A stretch of DNA of 21,965 bases from Lachnospiraceae bacterium. GTDB taxonomy: Bacteria > Bacillota > Clostridia > Lachnospirales > Lachnospiraceae. A program made the translations under genes and the position numbers. Under the pieces are notes generated by a model. That model worked only from the letters and a program-made list of their open reading frames with translations, ran no database searches and had not been told where the DNA came from. The first letter of the stretch is position 1; each line of letters opens with the position of its first letter. The stretch is from positions 1 to 21,965 of the forward strand of contig CAADTT010000103.1 in assembly GCA_900752065.1 (NCBI GenBank), read 5' to 3'. This document shows, in pieces, positions 14,654 to 21,804 of this stretch.

Positions 14654-14696
14654 AAAAAAACTCTATGCAGAAGCTCTCTCCACTGCATAGAGTTTT
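14654..14696 (-). terminator. Intrinsic terminator of the dnaQ-like/VanW operon
   Basis: On the minus strand AAAACTCTATGCAG (14696-14683) pairs perfectly with CTGCATAGAGTTTT (14670-14657) around a 12-base loop. It is followed by more T (seven in all at 14660-14654). It lies 11 bp after the VanW gene stop codon. The A-rich 5' side makes it weakly bidirectional. Confidence 0.88.
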
Positions 14697-14707
14697 CTCT
14701 TTTCTAT

Positions 14708-16345
14708 CTACATATCAACGGTTGGTATATCATCCGGCAGAAGATCGTCCGGCTCCGGCGGATCGATCAGATTGTCCGTGGACGGCGTCTCAGGCTGAGA
14801 TTCTGTCTGAGGCTTCGTCTCTTCCTGTTTCTTTGTCTCCTCCTGCTTCTTCGTTTCCTCAGTACTTTCCGACTGTTCCGGATCTTCGCTCTCTTCTGTC
14901 TCGTCTCCTGTTCCTCCTGCAAGAATGCTCTGAACTGCCGCCAGATCATTATTTGCGATCGCTGTCTGAAGCTGCGCTACGATATTCGGATCTGCGGACG
15001 CGATGCCCACATCATAGCAGGTAGGCGTCGCCTGATAGGTACTGGTGTTTACCTGTGTCTCCGTCGTCTCCCCGTTTTCTGTCACGATCTTCCAGAGCTG
15101 AGCCGTCAATCCTGCGTGAGCGCTCTGCGTCTGGCTGAGATAGCCCACATTGGCATCCGCTCTGGCATAGAGCTTCACTCCGCTGGGCTCCGATGTGCTC
15201 ACCGTACGGCTTTCATAGCTCACTGTACGGTCTGACGGCCGCGTCTCCTTTCCATAAACCGTAAAGGTCAGCTCACCGCCATACCCGTGTCCTTCAATAT
15301 AGATTGGATAATCCGTGTTGTTTGCAAACTGCAGATCCATCAATCCCTCTGCAATGGCTGCATCCTTCGACGGGTCTACATAAGAAACCGTCATTGTATG
15401 GTTATGACGCTCCAGGATTTCCAGCTCTGCTTTCAGCAGGGCATTGTACAAGGTTGTGGATACCTGGCAGATTCCGCCGCCATAAGTATCTACTACTTTC
15501 CCGCTCTCATAGGAAGGTGCAAGCTCATAGCCATTTTCTGCGTTAAACGGAATGACCGCCGCCGTCACGGAGTAGGATTCTCCCGGGTAGAGCAGGGTGC
15601 CATTGATTTTAGAAGCTCCCACCTCCACGTTTGTATTTCTCTGATAGGTGGAGCCGTAATAGGTCGTTGCCGTTCCCAAAACATCCTTCACCTGCGATAG
15701 TTCTTCTTCGGTTCCTCTCGGCTTATCTTCGTCCGCCGCAAGCTGTACCTCACCGCCGTTTCCATCCCAGGACTGATCCATGTACTCATATACCTTCTTT
15801 GCGGATTTCTCTACATTCAGAACCACGCCCGTCACGCCCGGCTCGATGACAAATTCACCGTACTCGTTCTTTGACAGGCTTCCCTCCACTGCCTCACAGT
15901 CCAGCTCCTCCTTTTGACTCTTGAGGTAGGATTGAATCACGCCCTTATCCGCTTCGTATTTTATATTATAGGTTTTGTTATGATTTTCCAGGTCTTTATT
16001 GTCCTTATATCGTTTTATGATGTTTCCGGACTTTCCCAGAGCCAGCGCGTCATCCACGATCTCCTCATTCGACCATTTCATTCCCAGCTCCGCTGCACTT
16101 GCTTCCACCTTACTGCTCCCCACGGTAAGTGTCACCTTATCCTTCAACATCTCTGAGGCTTCCTTCAAAACAGCCTCCTTCGCTTCTTTCGCCGTCATCC
16201 CGGACACGTCGGTCTTTCCGATGATGACGCCTTTGTTAATCGTATCCTCTGCATCTGCCGCACACACGGTTCCCCCTGAAAATGCCAGTGAAAGCGACAA
16301 TACTCCCGCTGTCAAACACAACAGCCCTAATCTTCTTTTTTTCAT
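14708..16345 (-). CDS. VanW-family exported protein with peptidoglycan-binding-like domains
   Basis: The 545-aa protein has a signal peptide (basic start, hydrophobic 8-22, likely cleavage after VCA at about 29). Two repeated YoaR/PG_binding_4-like domains follow (about 38-215). The VanW domain (about 225-350) has GASKINGTLLYPGESYS and the conserved GGGICQVSTTLYNA. A beta-rich domain comes next, then an acidic Glu/Thr/Lys tail with two KKQEETK repeats (about 480-545). The protein probably sits in the cell wall; VanW domains have no settled reaction. AGAGGGG precedes the ATG. It is the last gene of an operon with a dnaQ-like gene and a 35-aa membrane protein. It is unlikely to be a vancomycin resistance determinant by itself. 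Confidence 0.85.
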   Translation of the reverse strand: MKKRRLGLLCLTAGVLSLSLAFSGGTVCAADAEDTINKGVIIGKTDVSGMTAKEAKEAVLKEASEMLKDKVTLTVGSSKVEASAAELGMKWSNEEIVDDALALGKSGNIIKRYKDNKDLENHNKTYNIKYEADKGVIQSYLKSQKEELDCEAVEGSLSKNEYGEFVIEPGVTGVVLNVEKSAKKVYEYMDQSWDGNGGEVQLAADEDKPRGTEEELSQVKDVLGTATTYYGSTYQRNTNVEVGASKINGTLLYPGESYSVTAAVIPFNAENGYELAPSYESGKVVDTYGGGICQVSTTLYNALLKAELEILERHNHTMTVSYVDPSKDAAIAEGLMDLQFANNTDYPIYIEGHGYGGELTFTVYGKETRPSDRTVSYESRTVSTSEPSGVKLYARADANVGYLSQTQSAHAGLTAQLWKIVTENGETTETQVNTSTYQATPTCYDVGIASADPNIVAQLQTAIANNDLAAVQSILAGGTGDETEESEDPEQSESTEETKKQEETKKQEETKPQTESQPETPSTDNLIDPPEPDDLLPDDIPTVDM

Positions 16346-16372
16346 TCTACCCCTCTTTTCTAAATCTTTTTG

Positions 16373-16480
16373 TTAAATCAACCACGCCAAAACAGTCGGC
16401 ACTACCATTGCGATAATGATCAAAATAATGATCACAGATGCAATCCTTCTCTTTGTTTTGTTGTCATTGAAGTTAATCAT
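16373..16480 (-). CDS. 35-aa single-pass membrane protein
   Basis: An AGGTGA site five bases before the ATG at 16480 opens a frame MINFNDNKTKRRIASV followed by one continuous hydrophobic helix (about 13-35) ending at TAA 16373-16375. The basic KTKRR just before the helix predicts the N-terminus inside the cell. It begins five bases after the dnaQ-like stop and ends 27 bp before the VanW gene, so it is co-transcribed with both. In size and shape it resembles small stress-signalling membrane peptides such as Prli42, but I cannot claim homology. Confidence 0.6.
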   Translation of the reverse strand: MINFNDNKTKRRIASVIIILIIIAMVVPTVLAWLI

Positions 16481-16485
16481 ACGGC

Positions 16486-17196
16486 TCACCTCTTTATTCT
16501 TCCATAATTTAATATAATAAAATCAATCATTCTGGACGCTTCGCTCTTTGTCATAGCGTCTACCGGAACGTCCAGCTCTATTCTATGATATTTTATTAAA
16601 TCATTCAAGTAAACTTTTTGTGATTTCGTAAGAGGACTGTCCTTTTTCACCTGATAATACAGGGCAGACGGTTCAAAGGCCGCCGGGGACACCAAAAAGA
16701 AATCCTTTTTCAGACAGTCGTAAAGCTGACTCGCCGCCACTGCGTCATCGTACGCCCGATGGCATCGCGCCCTCTCTATATGATAGTATCCGCAGAGGGA
16801 TTCCAGACTCTTTTTCTTCGGTTCCTCCATAAATTTTCGGGCGATCCTGCAGGTATCGATTCCCTGACGTTCAAATCCTTTTCCCATATTGACTGCTGCT
16901 TTTTTGATAAAGCTGTAGTCAAACAATATATTATGCCCCAGGATCGGCATATCGCCGCAGAACTCCAAAAAGCCTGCCACCGCCTCCGACGGTGAAGGCG
17001 CTCCTGCCGTCATCTCCTCTGTAATTCCGGTCAGCTCTGTAATAAATTCAGGGATTTTGATCCTGTTGTCCACAAAAGTCAGATAGGATTCCTGAATTTC
17101 TCCATCCCGAACTCTCGCCGCTCCGATTTCCAGGATTTTATCCTTCCTGGGATCCAGACCTGTCGTCTCCAGATCGAGCGCTATGTACTCTGCCAT
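16486..17196 (-). CDS. DnaQ-like DEDDh 3'-5' exonuclease (Pol III epsilon-type)
   Basis: From the ATG at 17196 the protein is 236 aa: MAEYIALDLETTGLDPRKDK (Exo I, metal ligands D and E), GHNILFDYSFI (Exo II Asp), HRAYDDAVAASQLYD (Exo III His and Asp). A C-terminal extension of about 60 residues (LTKSQKVYLNDLIKYHRIEL and TKSEASRMIDFII) resembles a helical SAP-like or DUF-type tail that may bind DNA. The frame is open for 35 more codons upstream to 17301, but that part reaches the neighbouring terminator, and GAGGAAAGG is well placed for 17196. It may act in proofreading or repair as a free exonuclease. First gene of the operon with the 35-aa protein and VanW gene. Confidence 0.85.
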   Translation of the reverse strand: MAEYIALDLETTGLDPRKDKILEIGAARVRDGEIQESYLTFVDNRIKIPEFITELTGITEEMTAGAPSPSEAVAGFLEFCGDMPILGHNILFDYSFIKKAAVNMGKGFERQGIDTCRIARKFMEEPKKKSLESLCGYYHIERARCHRAYDDAVAASQLYDCLKKDFFLVSPAAFEPSALYYQVKKDSPLTKSQKVYLNDLIKYHRIELDVPVDAMTKSEASRMIDFIILNYGRIKR

Positions 17197-17302
17197 TCTC
17201 TTTGTCCTTTCCTCTGTTTTGTTTTCGAAATCACACGGCGTCTTCCATCCACTGCCAGGGTACGCCTTCCGTGCGGCGCCCTTTTTTTCATCCTCTGGCA
17301 CT

Positions 17303-17333
17303 AAAAGAGCCTGCCCTTCAAGGGGCAGGCCTC
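17303..17333 (-). terminator. Intrinsic terminator of the NlpC/P60 gene
   Basis: On the minus strand GCCTGCCC (17330-17323) pairs with GGGCAGGC (17316-17309) around a 6-base loop, extended by GAG/CTC past one bulged base, and is followed by TCTTTTAG. It lies 14 bp after the stop codon of the NlpC/P60 gene. Confidence 0.75.
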
Positions 17334-17346
17334 AAACTTTCTGTCT

Positions 17347-18951
17347 TTAATCAATATAGCTTCTCGCCGCACAAGGCGTCCGGTAACCAATGCTGGATAC
17401 GATAATACCTGTTCTTGAATTGCTCGCATGTACCACCTGACCATTTCCGATATACATCGTTACATGCCCGATTCCGTAATCACCGCTTCCGCTGTAGAAT
17501 AACAGGTCACCCGGCTGGATATTGGAAAGACTTACGGGTCTTCCGCCTACAGACTGTGCACCTGCTGTACGGGAAATATAAATCCCGAAATTCGCCAAAA
17601 CGGACTGTGTGAATCCGGAGCAGTCTGTACCGTTTGTCAGGCTTGTGCCGCCGTATACATAAGGATTACCCACAAACTGCAATGCAAAGTTTACAATGGA
17701 CTGTCTGGTGCCGGAAGTGCTCGCAGAATCTGTCGTTGTGCTCTGCTGCTCTGCTGCCTGCGCTTCCTGTGCTGCCTGTGCTGCTGCATCCGCCTGTGCC
17801 TGCGCTGCCGCATCTGCCTGTGCCTGCGCGTCGGCTGCTGCCTGCGCTGCCGCATCCGCCTGCTGCTGTGCTTCTGATGTTCCCTGCTGCTCTGCCTGCT
17901 GCTGCGCCGCCTGTGCTTCCTGTGCCGCAGCATCCGCTGCCGCCTGTGCGTCGGCTGCTGCCTGTGCTGCCTGCGCTGCTGCATCCGCTTCTGCCTGTGC
18001 CGCTGCATCTGCCTGTGCCTGCGCTGCTGCCTCAGCTTCCGCCTGAGCCTTCGCTGCTTCCTCAGCTTCCTCTGCCATCACCGCTGCATATGCTGCTTCA
18101 TTTGCCTTGTCGATCGTGCTCTGTGCCAGCTCCTGCAGACCATAATCAAACTGCTGCTCGGATGCGAGCTGTTTCGCTTCTGCTGCCGCCTGCGATGCCA
18201 TATATGCCGCATAAGCTGCCTCATCTGCCGTAGCAGTATTCATAGCGTCTACCGCCGCGCTCAGCATCTGCTCTGCCTTTTCATGCGCTGCCTTTACCGC
18301 ATCCTCTCTGGCTTCTACTTTCTCAATGGACTCAGCTTCTACAAATTCTGTCGTACACTCTACATAATCCTTTGAAACATACCCTACAATGTCCGCGTCA
18401 ACGGCAACCTTTACCCAGTCGCCTGCGTCCTCCAGCACCTCAAGGCTCTGTGAATCGCCCACCATACTGATAACCTTCGACTTTTTATTCGGTTTCTTAC
18501 GAACCATCAGGGTTGTGGTATTTACTGTCGCCATCTCTGTACCCAGGTCATTTGCCAGCTCTTCCGCCTGCTTGCCTGTCGCAAAAAATTCTGCTTTTAC
18601 ATAGCCTGTAACATCTCCCGACTTTACCAGATACCAGTCACCCTCCTGACCAAGAATATCTGCTGCGGAGTTATTATAAATCTGCCCGATGATCTCCCCT
18701 GTTTCACCTGCGGCATCTCTTATATTTACATATTCGTTTACCTGAGCAATCGCTTTCACATCATAACCGCTTGCCTTCACCTGAACCGTTCCGCCTGCCG
18801 CTTCCTTTTTAGTCGCCTGTTCCTGGATTCTGGATTCCAGTCCAGCCAGCGGCATATCAAATCCGGATGCCATCGTTACTACGCCGTTTCCCGCGAAAGC
18901 CATCGTGCCTGCCAGACAACATGCGGTTATCTTTAATACTCCTTTTCTCAT
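17347..18951 (-). CDS. SH3-domain NlpC/P60 (C40) cell wall hydrolase with Ala/Gln-rich linker
   Basis: The 534-aa secreted protein has a signal peptide (about 1-29), two bacterial SH3 domains (about 66-124 and 140-200), and a helical, Ala-rich segment (about 205-297). An almost pure Ala/Gln/Asp/Glu stretch (about 298-403) comes next, then an NlpC/P60 domain (about 413-534). Catalytic residues are C444 (TDCSGF), H496 (IGHVTMYIG) and H508 (VVHAS). Such enzymes cut the D-iso-Glu to diamino acid peptide bond in peptidoglycan and act in cell separation and wall turnover. The linker probably forms a long helix spanning the wall. GGAGGG precedes the ATG. It is monocistronic, with its own promoter (19020-19048) and terminator. 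Confidence 0.92.
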   Translation of the reverse strand: MRKGVLKITACCLAGTMAFAGNGVVTMASGFDMPLAGLESRIQEQATKKEAAGGTVQVKASGYDVKAIAQVNEYVNIRDAAGETGEIIGQIYNNSAADILGQEGDWYLVKSGDVTGYVKAEFFATGKQAEELANDLGTEMATVNTTTLMVRKKPNKKSKVISMVGDSQSLEVLEDAGDWVKVAVDADIVGYVSKDYVECTTEFVEAESIEKVEAREDAVKAAHEKAEQMLSAAVDAMNTATADEAAYAAYMASQAAAEAKQLASEQQFDYGLQELAQSTIDKANEAAYAAVMAEEAEEAAKAQAEAEAAAQAQADAAAQAEADAAAQAAQAAADAQAAADAAAQEAQAAQQQAEQQGTSEAQQQADAAAQAAADAQAQADAAAQAQADAAAQAAQEAQAAEQQSTTTDSASTSGTRQSIVNFALQFVGNPYVYGGTSLTNGTDCSGFTQSVLANFGIYISRTAGAQSVGGRPVSLSNIQPGDLLFYSGSGDYGIGHVTMYIGNGQVVHASNSRTGIIVSSIGYRTPCAARSYID

Positions 18952-19019
18952 TTATACTTGCCCTCCATATGTAAAATTTCCTTTATTTATTACAGAATTA
19001 TTAATTTTTTTACATGGCT

Positions 19020-19048
19020 ATCATAACAAATATTACAGCTTTTGTCAA
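19020..19048 (-). promoter_or_regulatory. Near-consensus sigma-A promoter of the NlpC/P60 gene
   Basis: On the minus strand TTGACA (19048-19043), a 17-base spacer and TATGAT (19025-19020) form a strong housekeeping promoter. The leader to the ATG at 18951 is about 60 nt and AT-rich. The rest of the gap (18952-19296, 345 bp) holds the trxB terminator at 19141-19197 and no further gene. Confidence 0.85.
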
Positions 19049-19140
19049 CAGGCTTAATTATTTTTTTACACTTTCAAGTCAACGTTCCACCCACGCAGAA
19101 AACCTGCCGCTGGCGCCCTTCCTTGCATACCAGGGCATTC

Positions 19141-19197
19141 AAAAATGGTAATACGGACCTCAGCGGGCAAGTCTGCCTGGTCTGTATTACCATTTTT
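19141..19197. terminator. Long bidirectional terminator hairpin downstream of trxB
   Basis: The arms AAAAATGGTAATAC (19141-19154) and GTATTACCATTTTT (19184-19197) pair perfectly, with GGACC/GGTCT and an inner GGCA/TGCC helix continuing the structure. A and T runs on the two sides allow termination in both directions. It ends the minus-strand trxB transcript, about 100 bp after its stop. Confidence 0.8.
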
Positions 19198-19272
19198 TAT
19201 ACATTGCTGAACGATTACATGTTTTTTTCCACGAAAGAATCCTGTCGCGTTTCCCGCCTGGATTCTATCGTT

Positions 19273-19330
19273 ATCATGTCAGGTGAAGTCAAATGCTCAC
19301 TTCGTTCGCGCTTGATTTCCTGCTGACATG
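19273..19330 (-). repeat. 10-bp inverted repeat spanning the trxB stop codon
   Basis: ATCATGTCAG (19273-19282 region) and CTGACATGAT (19321-19330 region) are perfect complements. The right arm is part of the last trxB codons. A short TCAA/TTGA pair and a GC-rich loop (GCTCACTTCGTTCGC) lie inside. It may be an RNA stability element or a small dispersed palindromic element that supplied the last codons of trxB. Confidence 0.4.
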
Positions 19331-20238
19331 ATATATTCCTGAACGGAAGTGATCGCATTCGCGCCGTCCGCCACAGCCGTAACGATCTGCCTCAGTGGTT
19401 TTTTACGGATATCCCCCGCAGCAAACACTCCTTTTAGGCTTGTAACGCAATCCTCACCTGCAAGGATATAACCGCCCTCGTCCAGATCGACCAGTCCGCG
19501 GACGATCTGGGAGTTCGGCAGGATTCCCACTGCTACAAACACGCCGTCCATGTCCATATGCCTGTTCTCCCCCGTTTTTACATTGTACAGCTTTACAGAT
19601 TCTACATGATCCTCCCCGTTTATTTCCTCAACTACGGTATTCCAGATCACTTCTACATTTTCACAGGCGAACAGCCGCTCCTGCAGGCTCTTTGCCGCCC
19701 GCAGCTCCTCACGGCGATGAACCAGGTACACCTTCTCACATCCCCGTGCAAGGAAAATCGCATCCTCGACCGCCACATCACCGCCGCCGACCACGACTAC
19801 CGTCCTTCCCCGGAAAAATGCCCCGTCACAGGTAGCACAGTAGGAAACTCCCATGCCTGCCAGCTCTTTCTCTCCGGGAACCCCCAGCTCTCTGTGTACC
19901 GCCCCCATCGCCAGAATCACCGCTTTTGCCTGATAATCCCCTTCTGAAGTCACGATCCTTTTTCCGGTTTCTTCTATTATAATATCCTTCACTTCCGCCG
20001 TAAGAAACTTTGCCCCCAGTTGGTCCGCATGCTCCCTGAACTTTACTCCAAGCTCATACCCGTTGATTCCGGGCAGTCCCGGATAATTATCCACCTCATA
20101 GGTATTTACCACCTGCCCGCCGCTGATATATTCCTTTTCTATTATTAAGGTAGAAAGCCTTGCTCTCTGTGCATAAATCGCCGCCGCCAGTCCCGCGGGT
20201 CCTGAACCGATGATCAGTAAATCATATCTTTCACTCAT
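19297..20238 (-). CDS. trxB: Thioredoxin reductase (NADPH), TrxB
   Basis: At 313 aa it has the low-molecular-weight TrxB size. The FAD-binding motif is GSGPAGLAAAIYA (about 11-23). The redox-active pair is C134/C137 in CATCDG. The NADPH-binding motif is VVGGGDVAVEDA (about 149-160), with HRREELR for the phosphate, and GVFAAGDIR near the end contacts FAD. It reduces thioredoxin using NADPH and supports peroxide defence. An AGGAGAAGGA site precedes the ATG at 20238. A minus-strand TATACT (20275-20270) may be its -10. It is divergent from perR and next to rubrerythrin, a sensible redox cluster. NADPH preference is inferred from the HRRxxxR motif. Confidence 0.93.
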   Translation of the reverse strand: MSERYDLLIIGSGPAGLAAAIYAQRARLSTLIIEKEYISGGQVVNTYEVDNYPGLPGINGYELGVKFREHADQLGAKFLTAEVKDIIIEETGKRIVTSEGDYQAKAVILAMGAVHRELGVPGEKELAGMGVSYCATCDGAFFRGRTVVVVGGGDVAVEDAIFLARGCEKVYLVHRREELRAAKSLQERLFACENVEVIWNTVVEEINGEDHVESVKLYNVKTGENRHMDMDGVFVAVGILPNSQIVRGLVDLDEGGYILAGEDCVTSLKGVFAAGDIRKKPLRQIVTAVADGANAITSVQEYIMSAGNQARTK

Positions 20239-20309
20239 ATTCCTTCTCCTCTCTTTGTTTCTTTTTTATAGTATAACGCATTTAAATCCGTTTTTCATCC
20301 GTTGCCGTC

Positions 20310-20355
20310 AAAAAAATATACGAGTTACCCTTCAGCCAGGAGTTGAACTGTAACT
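20310..20355 (-). terminator. Weak terminator-like hairpin upstream of trxB
   Basis: On the minus strand AGTTAC and GTAACT pair (6 bp), TTCA/TGAA adds four pairs across a 2x2 internal loop, and a T7 run follows six bases later. It lies in the trxB-perR gap. It could block transcription entering trxB, or be an attenuator if the trxB promoter lies further upstream. Confidence 0.25.
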
Positions 20356-20393
20356 TATACGATTCTTTAAAATCCTGTTTCCTGCTAAAAGTA

Positions 20394-20422
20394 TTGACAA
20401 ACTTCCTGCTATCCTTTATTAT
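20394..20422 (+). promoter_or_regulatory. Sigma-A promoter of perR
   Basis: TTGACA (20394-20399), a 17-base spacer and TATTAT (20417-20422) give a strong promoter with the start expected near 20429. A 9-bp direct repeat, TTCCTGCTA, lies at 20379-20387 and 20403-20411 on either side of the -35. Confidence 0.8.
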
Positions 20423-20429
20423 AACTATA

Positions 20430-20444
20430 TCAGTAATCATTATT
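20430..20444 (+). promoter_or_regulatory. PerR/Fur-type box at the perR transcription start
   Basis: AGTAATCATTATT is an imperfect 7-1-7 palindrome of the AT-rich type bound by PerR and Fur dimers. It overlaps the expected transcription start of perR, so binding would block its own promoter. The same core, AGTAATCATTA, recurs at the rubrerythrin gene (21056-21070). Confidence 0.6.
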
Positions 20445-20509
20445 ATTATTGAATATAATTTAGACCAGAATCCTGGCAATGCTTTACGAAAAAGGAAGGA
20501 GGAGCATCG

Positions 20510-20899
20510 ATGGCTGCATTAAAATATAGCCGGCAACGCGAATCCATCAAAGAATTTTTAGCTACCAGAACGGATCATCCCACTGCTGATACTGTTTATA
20601 CAAACCTGCGGGAAAAATTTCCGAATATCAGTCTGGGAACCGTCTATCGTAATCTATCGCTCTTAGCTGATATCGGTGAAATTATAAAGATTTCGACGGG
20701 TGACGGCGCTGACCGCTTTGATGGACGTACTACACCGCACAATCACTTTATCTGCCGGAAATGCCATAGCGTTATAGATCTGGACATGGAAAATATTGAC
20801 TCGATCATGGATGTGGCAGGCAGAAATTTTCCCGGACAGATTGAACATTACGTTGTCAATTTTTACGGAACCTGCGGCGAATGTACCCGAAAATCATAG
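20510..20899 (+). CDS. perR: Fur-family peroxide-responsive regulator (PerR-like)
   Basis: The 129-aa protein has a winged-helix DNA-binding domain (about 1-75, with HPTADTVYTNLREKFPNISL and GTVYRNLSLLA, the family signature) and a dimerisation/metal domain. Structural zinc cysteines lie in CRKC (about 84-87) and CGEC (about 122-125). The regulatory metal site residues are visible in DRFDG and TPHNHF. The close match of this metal segment to PerR rather than Fur, and the redox neighbours, favour a peroxide sensor, but no assay distinguishes them here. GGAAGGAGGAG precedes the ATG. The gene has its own promoter with a box over the start site. Confidence 0.88.
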   Translation: MAALKYSRQRESIKEFLATRTDHPTADTVYTNLREKFPNISLGTVYRNLSLLADIGEIIKISTGDGADRFDGRTTPHNHFICRKCHSVIDLDMENIDSIMDVAGRNFPGQIEHYVVNFYGTCGECTRKS

Positions 20900-21021
20900 C
20901 GAAACCTCCCTGCTGCCCGGTTTGCTGTCTTTTGCAGTCATGCTGCAAATACGCGATCTGGGCAAAAAGGAATGCGGAATCCTGTTTATATATAAAAAAA
21001 ATATAAACTTTAAAAAAAACC

Positions 21022-21048
21022 TTGACGGAAACAAAAACTTATGATAAT
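21022..21048 (+). promoter_or_regulatory. Promoter region of reverse rubrerythrin
   Basis: TTGACG (21022-21027) is a good -35. GATAAT (21043-21048) is the best -10, at a short 15-base spacing; the choice of -10 is uncertain in this AT-rich stretch. The gap between perR and the rubrerythrin gene (20900-21259, 360 bp) contains no supported gene. Confidence 0.5.
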
Positions 21049-21055
21049 TTAATAT

Positions 21056-21070
21056 TAGTAATCATTACTG
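21056..21070 (+). promoter_or_regulatory. PerR/Fur-type box upstream of rubrerythrin
   Basis: AGTAATCATTACT is a perfect 13-base palindrome around a central C, just downstream of the -10 region. It shares its core with the box at perR. Binding here would repress rubrerythrin until peroxide or metal loss releases the regulator. Confidence 0.65.
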
Positions 21071-21082
21071 ATTTCGACAAAC

Positions 21083-21190
21083 TCCGCAGAATAGTTCTAA
21101 ACAGATGCGGACAAACATAGAGTCAAATACCCCACAGAAAGCTACGGGCATTTGACCCCCGCAGCAGTCGCCCGGCGCGTTGCCTGCGGG
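21083..21190 (+). ncRNA. Structured 5' leader of the rubrerythrin mRNA
   Basis: About 190 nt lie between the PerR-type box and the ATG. Three consecutive stems are visible: TCCGCA/TGCGGA (21083-21088 with 21106-21111), GTCAAAT/ATTTGAC (21122-21128 with 21150-21156, extended by CCC/GGG), and CCCGCAG/CTGCGGG (21158-21164 with 21184-21190). The middle part is more GC-rich than its surroundings. I do not recognise a known riboswitch class. A regulatory role is inference from length and structure. Confidence 0.4.
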
Positions 21191-21259
21191 AATTAAATCA
21201 GAGTCTACTTTGATTACAGCAATGAAAACAAATTTTTTTAAGAAAAGGAGATTATAAAA

Positions 21260-21802
21260 ATGGCTAAATGGGTATGTAATGTATGTGGTTATGTAGCAGA
21301 GGGAGATGCAGCTCCTGAGGTATGTCCAGTATGTAAGGCACCGGCTGAGAAGTTCACGATGCAGGCTGGCGAAAAGACATGGGCAGCAGAGCATGTAGTA
21401 GGCGTAGCACAGGGCGCACCGGAAGATATCATGGCTGACCTGAGAGCAAACTTTGAAGGCGAGTGCACAGAGGTTGGTATGTATCTGGCAATGGCAAGAG
21501 TTGCTCACAGAGAAGGATATCCGGAAATCGGATTATACTGGGAAAAGGCTGCTTACGAAGAAGCAGAGCACGCTTCCAAGTTCGCTGAGCTGCTCGGGGA
21601 AGTTGTAACAGACAGCACAAAGAAAAACCTTGAGATGCGTGTAGACGCTGAGAACGGTGCTACAGCAGGTAAGTTTGACCTGGCTAAACGCGCAAAGGCT
21701 CTGAACCTTGATGCGATTCATGACACCGTACATGAGATGGCAAGAGACGAGGCTCGTCACGGCAAAGCCTTCGAAGGTCTCCTGAAGAGATACTTTGGTT
21801 AA
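21260..21802 (+). CDS. rbr: Reverse rubrerythrin (rubredoxin domain first)
   Basis: The 180-aa protein has an N-terminal rubredoxin-type Fe(Cys)4 domain with C6, C9 (CNVC) and C22, C25 (CPVC). A four-helix ferritin-like diiron domain follows, with metal ligands in EGECTEVGMY, EKAAYEEAEHASKF and EMARDEARHGKAF. This order is the reverse of classical rubrerythrin and is known in Clostridia as reverse rubrerythrin, an NADH-dependent peroxidase that protects anaerobes from peroxide and oxygen. AAAAGGAG precedes the ATG. Codon use looks optimised (many GCA, AAG and GGC codons), in line with high expression. Control by the neighbouring PerR-like protein is likely. Terminator follows at 21824-21875. 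Confidence 0.93.
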   Translation: MAKWVCNVCGYVAEGDAAPEVCPVCKAPAEKFTMQAGEKTWAAEHVVGVAQGAPEDIMADLRANFEGECTEVGMYLAMARVAHREGYPEIGLYWEKAAYEEAEHASKFAELLGEVVTDSTKKNLEMRVDAENGATAGKFDLAKRAKALNLDAIHDTVHEMARDEARHGKAFEGLLKRYFG

Positions 21803-21804
21803 GC

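Noticed and set aside
16601..16609. TCATTCAAG resembling the end of the CRISPR-type repeat
   Set aside because: Only nine bases match, inside the dnaQ-like coding sequence; chance.
17197..17301. 35-residue N-terminal extension of the dnaQ-like exonuclease
   Set aside because: It would start inside the neighbouring terminator region and a better ribosome site serves the ATG at 17196.
17634..18233. Pro/Leu-rich and Cys/Ala-rich plus-strand frames and an Arg/Gln-rich minus frame
   Set aside because: Frame-shifted and antisense readings of the repetitive Ala/Gln linker of the NlpC/P60 gene; also not a CRISPR array, since the units are short and coding.
20282..20479. 65-codon minus-strand frame upstream of perR
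   Set aside because: Covers the perR promoter and PerR-type box, has no ribosome site, and is AT-rich noncoding in character.
21065..21508. 147-codon minus-strand frame
   Set aside because: Antisense to the rubrerythrin gene and its leader; no ribosome site and Cys/Leu-rich composition.
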